A stretch of 64,000 bases of DNA from Symsagittifera roscoffensis (taxonomy: Eukaryota > Xenacoelomorpha > Acoela > Convolutidae). Below the pieces are notes generated by a model, which saw only the letters and a program-made list of their open reading frames with translations, was not told the origin of the DNA and made no database searches. The stretch spans positions 17,515,318-17,579,317 of the forward strand of contig NC_087070.1 in assembly GCF_963678635.1 (NCBI RefSeq), given 5' to 3'. Position 1 is the stretch's first letter; the number at the start of each line of letters is the position of its first letter. Positions 41,160 through 53,600 of this stretch are shown here, one piece after another. A program made the translations under genes and the position numbers.

Positions 41160-42458
41160 TCAATTTTCTCGCGCCACTCTGTACTCCAACTCTGACCTTT
41201 CCCATTGCACAACCTCTTTGGTGGCCAGTTCTTGCTGAACTTTCTGTAATGCGGTCCGTGCCGCTAGGCTATAATCCACTTTGAGCGCACCGACTGACTC
41301 TGCCTCCAGGCTCGAGGCAATCGCCTCATCAATTAAAGTTTTCACCTTCATGGTTGTGAAGGTGCCTGTTGCCAAATCTTTCTTCCGTTACTCGGCTTCA
41401 TTCATCAGGCGGGCTCGACTCGCCTTGGCCCACGAAAGTGCCTCCTCATGGCGGGGATGCTTCGCGTCCGCTACTGCATCCCAGAATTGAGTGCAATCCG
41501 ACTTGAAATAACCCTCCAAATTGCAGAAGAAGCATCTCGGTCCATATCTTATTATGAGTCCTCTCATATACTCTTCCTGGTCCTCATCGGTCGCATCAAC
41601 GTCGTCAAGAAAAAAGCCTATTGCTTTCATGTTTGGTTTGTAAGCAGAACAAGCGGAAACAAGGTGGTCCATCGAACCTCGATTCGCACATGTTTTCCTC
41701 TTGTCCATATCGTCACGAGGTCTATACCAACTGGAGTTCGCGCCAGTGTTTGTTCCGCTGCAGTTGCCATGATTGCTGTAACGATTTTGCGCCCTTGGTT
41801 TTATGAGTAAGTAATCACGCGACTTCATACGCAAATCATCGGGCGTGGTCACCTGGTCCAGCGATAGGGTGAAGTGTGTGGCCAACATGGTTTTTAGCTC
41901 ATCACTTTTTACTCCATCCGTGAACTTCGAGGCGATGGCCAAGTTTTGCTCCGTTATCCTCTCGTCGGGGTTGCTCCTCTCAAGGTCATCCAAAAACTTG
42001 TCTATGAATTTGTCATCTCTTTGACGCCCCTTTTCAAACTTCACCTTAGCTTGATGCCCCTATACACCAGAGCCAAAACGATTCAGCAAGAAGTCGAATA
42101 TCTTGCGAGCGCTGTCTCGTTCATTAGTCTTTTTCGCCATTGCACAACTTAGGGCGGTACCCTCTAGGTCGCTTGTCAGTGCGCTGCATTCCTGTTTCTT
42201 GGAGAGATTCTCTTCCTCAAAATGTAACTTCATCACCTCTATCCAGGTATCGATGCAGCCATCTGATTCGTCCTTGTATGACTTTGGCTTTTCGAGTGTC
42301 CTTCTTGACTTCTCTCCTCTCTCGGTTGATTTCGAGAGTTTGTTGATGAACGTTTCAAGAGATCTATTCAAGGGCTCAAACATTGAGGTGACATCATTGT
42401 GTCCTGCGAGACGGTAGTCAGGTCTGGCACTGATCTGACTGGTGGCATTGTGGGCCAC
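41160..42458 (-). pseudogene. gag: E2 gag capsid-like domain and nucleocapsid
   Basis: 42060-42458 encodes the capsid-like domain (DTWIEVMKLHF). 41388-42044 carries the zinc-knuckle region, in which the first knuckle lost its second Cys (CANRG) and the second is intact (CFFCNLEGYF has Tyr for His). A TAG replaces a Gln codon between them. 41160-41375 is the charged spacer. Confidence 0.82.
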
Positions 42459-43739
42459 CGTGTCCCCGAGGTGGAATCAGCCTCCGGAGAGACTGGGTCC
42501 GTCCAATCCGGCCTCGACGGGCTGCCCTGGGTCTCTCCTTATGATTAGACTCAAAATTTGTCCTTGGCCTCGGCTGGGCCCTGGCATAGCTGCGGGCTCC
42601 GTCTCCATCAGTCGCCTGGCGTGAGTCCTTTCTTGGGGAAGGACGCTTCTCCCGATTGCTACCGTTTAAGATGTCGTCTGGCTTCCGCATCATCAGGTCA
42701 GTTTTGGCATCTAATCTTTTCTCCAGGCTGGTCATCGTATGAGCATAGGTATCGTCATGATCGTTCAACAATCGCTCGATCTCTCTGGTCATCATAATAT
42801 CTCTTTCTGCTGACTCCTTGGCTGCTAGAGCCAAGCTCTCTGCTAAGCATTGATCAGTGTTCCGAATCAATTGGGCCTGATCGGTTCTCGCTTGTGACTT
42901 CACATCCGTTAGCTCATCTCGCAACTTCTCTTGACCTTGCTGAGCCCTCTCTTCGACTCGATCTATTCTGTTGGTCATGTCCCGTCGCAGCTCTTCGACG
43001 CGCTTATCATCACACCGGCAAATATGTCACTCAAGTCGCTAGCCATTCCCAGCATTGGTGTAAGACCCAGAGACGATGACGTCAATTGAGGTTGCACCCT
43101 GGTACTCGACGATGCACCACCGTTCTGTGTGCCCGTCGACATCATCAGCCTGTCGTATGTTGACGACGCTACCATCGTTATTCCGTCTGACATTGGTCTA
43201 GTTGGCGAGTCCGACGATGCTTTTTTGCTCTTCTCCTGTCTCGGGCTAGATGTGAAGTCCATGTCCGAGTGCATTAGCCCCAGACCTTCATATCCAGAGG
43301 ACAATCCATCAGTTTGAAGCGACCTCTTGCGTTCATCGTACATCGTCTTGAAGCTTCTTTTCGCTTTTGAAATTGGTTGCTCCTCCCTCGGGGTTATGCT
43401 CGACATCATGACATTCTTGCCCTGTTTGACTAGAGAGGATTGTTCCTTTCTCCACCTGTTGCTCTTTGTCTCGGACTTTGAGGTTCCTTCGAACAAAAGT
43501 TCCTCTCGTATTCCGACCTTGGAACGCTCCGACGTCCCTTGAGTTTACTCGGCTTCTTCCGGCTCAAGTTCCTCGCCAGGCTCTTCCGGGTCCTCGTGAT
43601 GGTTGTGGTCGGGTCGTGTCAGCGTTTGCTCCACCTCCTGGAAGGGGTCCGTTGATGTCTCGCTCGCTGGTCCGGCCTCAGCACTTCGCCCTTCATCACC
43701 ATTGAAGTTCTTTTCGCTTTTCAGTTTCATTCCGCTCAC
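42418..43739 (-). pseudogene. gag: E2 gag N-terminal region with coiled coil
   Basis: Three overlapping frames (43545-43739, 42975-43496, 42418-42978) give an acidic N-terminus, a Ser-rich part and a coiled coil like E1 gag. Sequence is poorly conserved outside the coiled coil. The start codon is uncertain. Confidence 0.6.
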
Positions 43740-44340
43740 TAAAAGACCAGCTTGACCTCTAGTCGTTGCTTCGTCAGCAAAAACGTCGGAAACGCTGCTA
43801 ATCGTGGATCACCTACGCCGTGTCTTAAACTTTTGCTTGGTTCCCGTGCTCAGCCTGGGAATCTCAGTTGTTACTCCTAACGAGTCTCTACGCTGCATGT
43901 CGTGTGATTGATAACAATTTTTATACAAATTGACGACAATGCACAAGTGCCGCAAAACTCCTAAACAAACTTGCCTTAGCCGGATTTTTACATCTTTTGA
44001 AACATCAAAATCTCCTTTCAATCTCTCAGAGATCCTTTCAGTGACTCAGCTCAAGTTGCACAAAGGGCCTGCTTAGTATTAGGATATTACTAACTCCACC
44101 CAGTCACCTGGTATAACAATATCACAAATTTTTTACAGGATATTATAAGTAACACAAAACACGATTGATAACTAGATGAGAAAACTCTATAGGTGACAGC
44201 GATCTTTTTGGTCAGTATCACTTTACCGCTACAGACGTATCAAATCACTGCCTCGTTTATAATCAAACAATATTTTATGAAAGAGCATTGATGGTTTCAG
44301 TAACAGATAATTAAAACTTAGTCTTAAAGAAAAAGACTTC

Positions 44341-44447
44341 TCTCGCTGTCTTCTCAAGTGAGTGTGTCATGTCTAATACACTCACCGAGGTCTTCTTTTA
44401 GGTGTCCTGCGATTGCCCGAGCTGTCCTACTAAGTAGCTCAAGGCAA
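44341..44447 (-). ncRNA. Leader stem-loop module copy 1 (E2)
   Basis: SL2 has arms at 44358-44365 and 44378-44385 (8 bp, perfect). SL1 has arms at 44413-44417 and 44443-44447 with an inner pair. Donor-like CTCG/GTGAGT is at 44386/44385. It is homologous to E1 21044-21131. Confidence 0.55.
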
Positions 44448-44526
44448 CATCTGATCGAAAATTTCTAAAGTCTGTGAAAAAGCTCCCCAACACCCGAGCA
44501 GCTCCAAGTGCACGAGAACAGGGAAC

Positions 44527-44631
44527 AACTTTTCTTCTCAAATGAGTGTGTCTTGCCTAAGACATTCACCGAGGTCTTTTTTCATATGTTCCCGGATTGC
44601 CCGAGCTTTCCTATTAGGTAGCTCAAGGCAA
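44527..44631 (-). repeat. Leader stem-loop module copy 2 (E2)
   Basis: This is a direct repeat of copy 1, 184 bp away. SL1 is kept (44597-44631). The donor-like site is changed to GTGAAT. Confidence 0.6.
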
Positions 44632-44814
44632 CCACACAACCAAAATTACAATAAAAAAAAATTTTGTTCGGGTACTTCTGATGAACCCAATCTAGAATCC
44701 AAAGTTGATCGCAAATTTTGGGGTCAACTGGGCTCTAAGTTGCCAATATGAATACTCCGTTAGTAGTTGACCTTCTATTTCGACCTTAAATGGATATTTA
44801 AGATGTTCAAACTG

Positions 44815-45235
44815 CCCCGGAGGGTACCTCTAAATCTTCACTAAGGAGGGTTGTTAAGGGGCTTAAGACACTCAAGAGGGTTACTTCGGAGGGTTGTTAG
44901 GACACTTAGCTTACTCCGGAGGGTTAACTCGGAGGGTACCTTAGTCACCTAAGTAACTTCGGAGGGTCCCCTTAAATTCACTAAGGAGGGTCAATAATGG
45001 GCTTAACACGCTCTGGAGGGTTGCTTCGCAGGGTTCCTTCAAAATTTTAAATTTCTCGAGTCTCACTTAGAGGGGTCTGCAAATAGTCTGAGAAACCGTC
45101 AAAACAAGCTAAATTCACTCTGGGGGAATATTTTAACTTCCTGGGAGGGTTGCGTGAAAAAGTTTTTACTAAAGAGGATTGCTTAGGGGCTTAGCTGGCT
45201 CCGGAGGGTTAGTTCGGAGGGTTCCCCGAAATCAC
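44815..45235. repeat. Array of CGGAGGGTT-type motifs
   Basis: About a dozen copies of (c)ggaggg(t) occur at irregular spacing in AT-rich sequence. The core CCCTCCGG is the same as in the E1 array but mostly on the opposite strand. Confidence 0.7.
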
Positions 45236-46979
45236 GAAAACAGATAACTTCATCGCTCTAAGGCCTCCAATTGCAGTCTAGCTGACTTGAACATCGATCA
45301 ACCTTCCCAGTAGGATAGAAAGGTGATTTACAAAAAATTTCTGCCGCTCGGAAGGGTCCCTAAAATTTGGACCCTCCGAACTAACAAATTCTAAAAAAAA
45401 AATTTTTCTCCTGAAGTTATCAACCTTAAAACGGCTGCATTTCAAAAAATATAATCAAAAACGTCGTCTTTTGCTACCAAAACTATTTCGATTGATTGGC
45501 TAGTCTTTGAGAAATCACCAAAAAACGCGTTCGTTAAATTGGCCTTTTTCCACCACCTATATAGGTTCTCAGAGACTTTTTCCGCAAGTTTCACTCGAAG
45601 TGCCTAACAATACTTAAAACGAGCGTAGTAGCCCTGTAAGGCACTGGAATAATACAAAAAATTGGATCAAAATTGGTTTGGAAACCTAAATTTGGCCCAA
45701 AACTATCAAATTTGGACCCTCCGATTCCTTCCTTTTCCAATCTTCAGGTCCTTAGCTCTATCCACGCATCTATTCGGAGGATTCCTCAAAAATTAATCTA
45801 GCAACCGAGCAAAAAAATCTAGCAATCTCCTAACACAAAAAATTTTATCACTCTTATTCTAAAAACTCAAAAACTCGATCCTCAAAACATATTGATAAAA
45901 TTCGGAAAATTAATAAATCTTTGATCGAAAACAAATTGTTTTCGCCAACTTCTACTTAGTGTTTTCTCGCGCAGTTTATTTAGTTAGGGAGAGTAAACTA
46001 AGTAGTAGCTCACTGTACAAAAGCTTTTTGCTGTTCAGAAAAGCTCGGATATCCAAAATTTTGGGGGTTAACAGTTTGGTCGAAAATCAATTTTTTTCGA
46101 CAAAATTGGGGTGTTTCTCGGGTCTAAATGGAGATAAGTTATATATAATAAGGATAATTACCTTTTAATAGTCGTTAATCAATAATACTATACCCTCCTT
46201 TGCACCAAAGTGTCCGAATTAAAACTCTTAACTCGGAAATTCGCAATCGATGGAGGGTGCAATCGGACCGATCCAATTGTGCCCCCCACCATTTAAGTTT
46301 TAATGAAATAGTATCCGAACGATACTAAAATTGTTCAACGATACCCTACCATCGTTGTGGATTTTGTCCTTGATGCCCTCTGTTGAGTCTAGAACACGTC
46401 TGTAAGCTTGCCACTCTACCCTCCGGTCACCGGCAATATTATCATTAACGTGTTTAAACACTCAAACTACACCCAAATGAGGGTATCTATACCACCAACA
46501 AGACACTCGATCTTTCGATCGTTAATAATATAAATCAATCTGAAACAACAACAATAGGAAGTTCAGATCTCATCCCGTCCGGAAACAACACATAAACTGT
46601 CATTTTACATTTTTACTGTTTTTGGTCTTTTTTGGATTTATTTACTGTTTTTTGTACTTTTTTGTTTTCAAGTAAATTTGTTTTTGGCTTTTTCTTGGTT
46701 ATATGCTATTTTTGTTCGGTTTTACGCTTTCTCTTTAATTGTTTTTGGTCCCTGGACCTTGGGATAAGCGGGCTCATGACTTCCCACCTAACCCTCCGGC
46801 CCCCGGAATTTTTGGTCTTAACTAAATTAAAAAGCTAAATAGTACCAGGCGGAGGGTCGATACCTTTCGCCTAGTACAATGAAGGACCTTAAGGCCTCTA
46901 ACTCGGGCATACGCCCGGAGCGGAGGGTTCATCGCTGAAACAATTGCTGATCATGATGGTCTTATGCCCTTGACAGGCC

Positions 46980-46994
46980 CACCCAGGAGCGCCA
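46980..46994 (-). promoter_or_regulatory. Primer-binding site (E2)
   Basis: This is the same 15 bases as E1, again 12 nt from the LTR. Confidence 0.7.
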
Positions 46995-47006
46995 TAAAAA
47001 CGTCTA

Positions 47007-47882
47007 TGTAACATTCGCCCGAACACTATACAGTGACGGAGCGCAGAAAAAGTACCTATAGACGACTGCCTGGCGTCAGTTATCTAGATTCTACTCGTTT
47101 TTTACCGTCTCGACCTAGCAAATTGATTTTCTGGTCTGTTTCGGGCTATGTAAAAAGTTACTAATTTCAGGCCATCAGTCAAACGACTTTTAATCAGCTT
47201 CCATTAACATGCGAAGATAATCATATAGCTGGGTCTCGGATCCCCAGACTACATGACTATCAATAGAAACACGGCTCGAATATCCTATTTTACTACGTTT
47301 TCGGTGACATTTCTTTATTAAATCCATTGGAGATGGGTTGACCCTTTCCTCTTTCTAGCTACTCATATTCTAGAATAACAAATAATACCGGTGTCAATTC
47401 AAATGTTTAGGACACCAGAGAAGCTAAAAAGTTAGTATAGTATAGTCTTTCACCATATGCCAGTCTCTGGGGGCCGAGCCTGCGCTTCCGCGCTCTTCCA
47501 ATAATAACGACGTTATCACTCTAACTTCGTGGCACGGGAGGGTATTGCTCCTTCCGTCTGCCCCACTGACACCTCCTTTCTGGCCAACTACTTCAGTTAA
47601 GTGTCTTATCGTGCGTGATCGATAGCATAAGAGGATTCGCTTTTTTCTGTCAATTTTTTTGACCGTCTGTATCTCACTAAATCGGTTGTTTTTGTGTTTT
47701 TCTTTTACTTTCCGGCTAAACATGGCCGTTTTTGCATTTCTCAGAAATGTAACGTCGCGATTCAAATTTTTCTTAAAATTTTCTTCTAGAACTTTCTAGC
47801 CTCCTTCACATCGATGTTCGCCTCTAATGTTGTTTTCGTGCTGCAACGGAAGGTTTGACTGTGCCAATCCGAGGGAGTGGCA
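47007..47882 (-). repeat. E2 5' LTR (876 bp)
   Basis: It aligns with the 3' LTR. The inner end is tgtaacattcg as in E1; the outer end (sense TGCCACTCCC) does not form the long terminal inverted repeat seen in E1. Confidence 0.88.
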
Positions 47883-48321
47883 TAAATTTCCCATATTTGT
47901 AGTTTCTCAACGATCTCTAAACTCATTATGGTCACGTCTTATTTGCTTTCGTCCAATTTCCGAGGCTCCTTAAGGGTTATAAGAATTCCCTCAATTTTAA
48001 AGCGCTTACTATTGTAATTTGGCTACTGGTATTTCATCGAACTTCATCGAACCAGTCCAAGGTGGTACACACAAAACTTCGCCGTGATACGAACAGTCTT
48101 GTAAAAAAAAATTAAAACTCAACTTGCAAAGAAAAATTATTTTCCAATGAGCAAGTGTAAGTCAGATATTAAAGAAAATTAAGTGAGAATAAGTTTGCAT
48201 TAAAAACAAGGTATAATTTAAACATGTATTCATAGATATAAACAATGACACTTGGAGTTACTGTTGTAGTGATCCGACCTCACAGTTCTGGAGGGATCAT
48301 TTTGTCAAAAGGTACCCTAAT
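47883..48321. other. Flank with no recognised feature
   Basis: This is AT-rich DNA after E2. I see no gene or repeat. Confidence 0.4.
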
Positions 48322-48594
48322 GTGTTCAGCAGGCTGGGGAGGCCAAAAAATCATAAAGTACTCACTAATTTTAAAGACCCTTTGGTACCTAGACAAGTTA
48401 AAGGCCGAAAAGTCCCTATCCATTTACAAGATCGAATCACGGCTGAGATTAAAAAGTTAATCAAAGACAAACATATTAAAAAATTAGAAAAATATACTAC
48501 GGATCATTTCATCGCGCTCATAGTACTAACAGCAAAGAAGGTCGGGTCCATAAAACTTGCATTCAATGCTAAACCCATGAATGCCCAAAAATAG
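48322..48594 (+). pseudogene. Ty3/gypsy RT N-terminal fragment
   Basis: The frame gives HLQDRITAEIKKL, then a KKVGSIKLAFNAKPMN block, the fingers region of a Ty3/gypsy RT of a different family from E1 and E2. It stops at about 48592 and no other domain follows, so it is a truncated relic on the plus strand. Confidence 0.6.
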
Positions 48595-48599
48595 TTTGA

Positions 48600-49010
48600 T
48601 GAAAGTTTGCTTTTATTTTCTAGTTCTTTTAATTCTTCATCTGCATTTTGATTTTCGCACATTAAGTAGCTTGTCATCTGCGCGTCTTACTGTACTACTT
48701 TTCAAGAAGTATCTAACTGTTTGTTTATGTCGTTGACATACAGATTGAAGATCAGGGGTCCCAAAACGGTGCCCTGAGGGACACCTTAGTGCAACGAAAT
48801 CCAATCTGATTCCATGTTTGTGACAATTGTTTTCTGCTGTCATTTGCTGATGAAAATTTTTTATTTCAACTGCATTTTCAGAGAAGTTCCGGGATTTAAG
48901 TTTTTTTTGAAGAAATTTAAGGTCAATAGAGTCGAATGCTTTGGAAAGACCTAATAATGGTTTGTTGCGATTAATTTTTTCCTGAAAAATTCAGTGCAGA
49001 ATAAGATTGC
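48600..49010 (-). pseudogene. Non-LTR retrotransposon RT relic
   Basis: Across shifting frames the minus strand gives SKAFDSIDLKFL (motif A), VPQGTVLGPLIFNLYVNDI (motif B region) and a degraded ADD motif. Stops and frameshifts are present. The type resembles Jockey/CR1-like RTs. Confidence 0.72.
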
Positions 49011-49712
49011 ATCTATTGTTGAATAGGAGGATCTGAAACTGATTTGGGTGTTGCTTAGCGAAGTTTGCGATAAGCAAATAAATAAATAAGTGAAATATAA
49101 CATGTCTATAAAGAGACAAATATGTTTTAAATTTTCGAGACTATCGAGTTTTGAGACTATCAAGTTTGAGAAAGTAGCAGTTTCACTCGTTCTTGTGGCA
49201 ATTTCTGCGCTTCAAAAGTACACTGTGAAAGTAGATGCGTGTAGTTATATGCACTCTTCTGAGAAATTGTAAGTTCAAACAAACATTTCCGCACATTTTT
49301 GTGCATCTTCAGGTTTTAAAAATTCTAAACAATCTGTAAAAAAGTAGGTAGCTGACATTAAGGCTATAGTTCCAGAATCAAAAAATTCTGGCTAAAACAA
49401 AAATTTTTGAAATAACTTACATGTTAGCATAAAAATTAGCGACAAAACGAAATTGTAAAAGCAAAAAAGGTGAAAACTCTCAGAAATTTGTGACAAAGTG
49501 TTTAAAATTATCTGTACTCTGGCCGCAAAATCGACATGGACATTCTTGTTTTGGACTTGACAATTTTCATTTTGACAAAGCTTGTGATGGAGTCCCTTAA
49601 CATAAAATCTGCCTATGGCACGTCTTTGAAAAGCAAATGAGTTTTTATATTTAGATATTCGTTATCCACTAGATGTTCACGTAGTCGAGCGTTTGACGAG
49701 AACTTGGAAATT
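49011..49712. other. AT-rich stretch with no recognised feature
   Basis: No coding frame or repeat is supported. Confidence 0.4.
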
Positions 49713-50600
49713 CTACACCATCTTTTCCAAAAAACCTCCAACTCCGACTTGAAGGTCTGGCGTTTCTGCGAAATGTCGTATCCCATACGTTGCAGAGGGG
49801 AGAACCACGGAGCAGAAAAGTTTATGGGCGCTCACAAATGATAGTTTTCTTATATCAACTTTGGCAGCTAGTATTTTCGTTTGTTTGATACCCTTCTGTT
49901 TTCGCTCATTGAAGTGCTTATTGGGGTTGCTTTGAGTAGCCAAGCTAACTCCTAGGTAACAAAATGAATTGACGAATTCAACCGGGTCCCCGAGGTAGGT
50001 CAATTTGTCTGTACGCTTCAGACGACGGCCTTTTCTGAAATTCATAGCCTTTTCATCCCGACGTTCAGTAATTTGTTGTCGTAGCAATATATTCTAATCC
50101 TGTACCGTGCTAATTGTACGTCAAAAATTTTGTCCGATTTCAAAACCAGATCATCTGCGTAGAAAATACTCCTGTAGCCACAATTTTCAATAATTTCTGG
50201 CAAATCTGCAACAGTGGGTATAGTTTATCGTTCTGTGCCACTGCAACCTTCTGTGTGATTTTCTCAGAGAGATATGAACCATTTACAATTCTGAGTACAT
50301 TATATTTGAGTATATCATATAGCACACAAAATAAACCTCTCGTCCACCAATTTTCACCAGTTTTTGTATTTACATGGTTCTGTCAATTGTGTCAAACGCC
50401 TTCCTGAAATCCACACAAACTAAAAATAGTGTACCATTGTTTGTCACGCTGTTTTCGATTTCTGAGTTGAGTGTTTCTATAGCTTCAAGTGTTGACTTCT
50501 TCTTTATAAATCCAAATTGCTGTTCTGGCAGGATTCCGTTCTGTTGACACCATGCGTATATTCTGAAAAGGTATATTATGAGAAAACGTTTTCGCACCAT
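49713..50600 (-). pseudogene. Non-LTR RT fragment, 5' part duplicated downstream
   Basis: 50370-50600 gives LPEQQFGF and CVDFRKAFDTIDR (motif A). 50140-50325 gives the motif B region. FYADDLVL (motif C) is encoded near 50145-50163. 49713-50087 gives FCYLGVS and LPSATYG (thumb). Frames shift between them. No endonuclease is seen. The tandem duplication begins inside it at 50271. Confidence 0.78.
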
Positions 50601-53600
50601 GCCTATACGATGAGAAAACTGACACCAGCCTTGAGTAAACCGGAGTTGAAATAGACTAAAAGGACTGAATTGATTTCAGGCTATGGGTGTATCGTATACT
50701 TAATTAAAGCTGAGCTTTTTTGCCTCGGATCTATCAATTAAAAATTAACTTCGAAAGTACTTTTTTATCAATAGTGCCAAGTACACAGGCGGGCATCGCA
50801 ACCTGTTTTGCGGAAGAGATTCTCTGCTTAAGAAAAATACCTGCCCTGGGTTCCTCTTTTTTTGAATAAGGTTTGGTTTGGTTCAGCATTGAATATTTTT
50901 TTGAATAAGTTTCTACACAACTTATTCAAAAAATCTCAGTGCCAGGACCGCTGGCACATGAACATTCAAGCTATTCATCGAAAAATCTGTCAACCATCAA
51001 TCAAATCTCTATATTTGTCAGATTTCTGATTTTCCGCCTCGGCCGTGGCGTTCCGGGGCTACATACCGAGCCTGCGCTTATTCTACTAAGTGATAGGGAG
51101 TCAACTACCACATCCCACAGCAGCTGCTTACCAACAGCCCATGGGGCGAGCGTCAAACCGCCTGGTCGCTTCTGATCTGTCCTGTGGAGGTGTCACGGCT
51201 CTTAAGCAGATGAATTGTGAGTAGAAGCGAGACTTTGTTTTTATAAGAGCTTTCAAAATTGAATGCGTAGAGATTCTCCCCGCTTTTTTGAGACAAGATA
51301 GGCCATGATGCCAATCTTTGGTAACAAGCGCATCTAATATTTCCACAGATTTTTGAATCTAGTTGAAGTCCAATTGCGATACAAAGCTGCTGATTTCACG
51401 ATTTTGATCTGAGATTTTTACTCGGTTTGACATTCAATCCTTTCGATCCGAACGTATCCTGGTAAGCTTTGAACTTTTTAAAACATCTGTACTATCTAGT
51501 TGCAAAAACATTTGAAACTTTTTAAATCAAAAATGGGCTCCATCCTGGTTTCTTAGATTTCGTTTTTTGGAGTTACTTTCATTTTGCTGAACCAAACCAA
51601 AGTTCTAATGCATCATTATATGTTCCATTCTCGTGAACCACTCCGAAAATTTCACTCAAGGTAATTTTTGCTCCTATCGCTGAGGCTAAAAGAGCTGGGT
51701 AAAGCTAGTAGGAAGATACACTCAAGCCACCTTTGGCGGCAGGAATGTATCTAATGTATCAGATTTTATCTAATACACAGAAGCGAAGCTGAGTTTTGCA
51801 CCATTTGCGATACAACAGGTACATAAGTAAAACACTCAAGAACTATTAAAGAGGACTTTGAAAGTTGTAACCGTAGAATGAACTAGAGAAGCAAAAATGA
51901 ACGATATTTATGTTCCAATTAAGTTGTAATGATTTCCAAGTAGGGTGTAACTCAAGCATTAAAAAAGTTAAACTTGGGGCCAAAGTCTCAAAAATCTCAC
52001 TAAAATATCGAAGCTTTGTGTGAAATTAAATATTAGGTAAAAACACCTGTGCATAAAAAGAAGCGCAAAAGCAGGATTTTTTCTCTAAATTGCCTGTTTG
52101 CAACATCCTTTTTGGACAAAATTAAGTTTTTCGAATTTCAATTAAGTTTTTTCTATAGACCGAGAGCAAACAGTCAGAGTTACCTTCTATGAAACTATCA
52201 AAATAGGATTTCAATGACTTACAATGTAAACCGGGGCTGAAAGTGCCAGATTTCTTCATCTGTACTAGGTTTTTCAAAGCGTAAAAAAATAAGAAACATC
52301 CAGGTTTAATAAAACTTTCGCAAATTTTGTTTCCATCTTCTCGCTGAGAATGTTTAAAGTCGCATGAACAATTTTATTTTACTCCGCTTGTTCGACCAAG
52401 AAGTCAATATGATCCAAACTGCAGATGAAGAAATCTGGCATTTTCAGACCCGGCTTTCATTAGTAGGCCATTGAATCTGAATACCGATAGTTTCGTTGAG
52501 GTTAACTCTGATTGTTTGCTATCAGTCTAATAGAATATTTACTGATTTTCGAAGGAAATAATAACCAAAATGGACATTGCAAAAGGAAAATTTGGACAAT
52601 AAATCCTAAATTTTTGTTTAAATTTGTCCTCTAGTGTAGGCCGAAAGAATTAAACACGACAGCTATTAGCTGATTATCACCAAAAAATGTTCGGCAAACA
52701 TATTTTGGAAAACTTACATGAATTGCACAAATTGTAACCAAGAAAGCACTGGTATCATGGTAATGGTATCAAAAGGGTGCACAAAATTGAGAAACTAAAC
52801 CGAAAGCTGACTCGAAAGCCAAAAAATCATCAGCAAAAATGAAATATCGATTTTTTATGAGTAAAAATACCACCAATCTACTCAAATGATAGTAGACAGA
52901 TTGGAATAAGAAACTTTCCAAGACAAAAGAATGCAAAATTAGCATCGGAACAAAACTTACCAAGCGGCATGCAAAACAAAAAAAAATCTCAGCAAAAGCA
53001 CATAAGGCCGAAGTCAAATTCAAAAAACCTCTCCAGAAGAAAAAAAAATTTTCGTGTCCCCCTTCCTTTCAGAACACACACGCACACCTAACTTTTTCTC
53101 GGTCATCAAACGAGGTAACAAAGGGCCACTAACTAAATATAGAATTAGCCAAAATGGATTAAGTCGTAATACCGGACAAAAAAAATTAAAAAAAAAACAA
53201 ATTTCAAGGAAATAACAAGTTATAATAGGTTGGTGAAATTAGAACCAATGCAAGAACAAATTTCAATACAACCAGATTACTAAAATGCTATGACGTTCAA
53301 AGCAACCAAAATGAATTTTTCTCACCCAATTTAAACTATTCCTAGATCTGGCGACAAAACAAGTGCAAAAAATTAATAGGCCGAATTTTGTGAACCGAAA
53401 TTGTTAACCGTTTAATAAAGTATCGAATCCTGGTCAGATTCGAACGCGGGTCTTTTGCCTTTCTAGGCGTATTCCTTACCTCCAGACTTGGTGTGGAGGA
53501 GCATATGGCATTTTTGAATTTGTTATGAAGCCTGGTACCACAGGGTGTTCATAGGTCCTGTGAACAAAAATGTTTACGGTAAAAACGATTAGAAAACAAT

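Larger units (their letters stand above)
43740..46979 (-). other. E2 5' leader, about 3.2 kb
   Basis: It is non-coding and contains two copies of the SL1-SL2 module (44341-44447 and 44527-44631), a cggagggtt array (44815-45235), the 46214-46236 hairpin, and blocks matching the E1 leader near 46190-46300 and 46850-46980. Confidence 0.7.
24518..47882 (-). mobile_element. E2: complete but degraded giant Ty3/gypsy-type LTR retrotransposon (23.4 kb)
   Basis: E2 has the same plan as E1: 5' LTR 47007-47882, PBS, leader of about 3.2 kb, gag, PR, RT, RH, IN, macrodomain, ORF3 and a 3' LTR at 24518-25216. Proteins resemble E1 at perhaps half of positions. Many stops and frameshifts are present. The LTRs differ at about 10 percent of aligned bases by eye and the 3' LTR lacks 177 bp. 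No perfect target duplicate is seen (ctaat left, taaat right). E2 lacks the first SGNH domain and about 230 central ORF3 residues present in E1. Confidence 0.93.

Noticed and set aside
52769-53023. Short minus-strand hydrophobic frame in the tandem unit
   Set aside because: It has no homology or composition typical of a protein and sits in AT-rich DNA; it is present twice only because of the duplication.
53428-53500. Functional tRNA gene
   Set aside because: The T arm and anticodon arm do not form proper stems.
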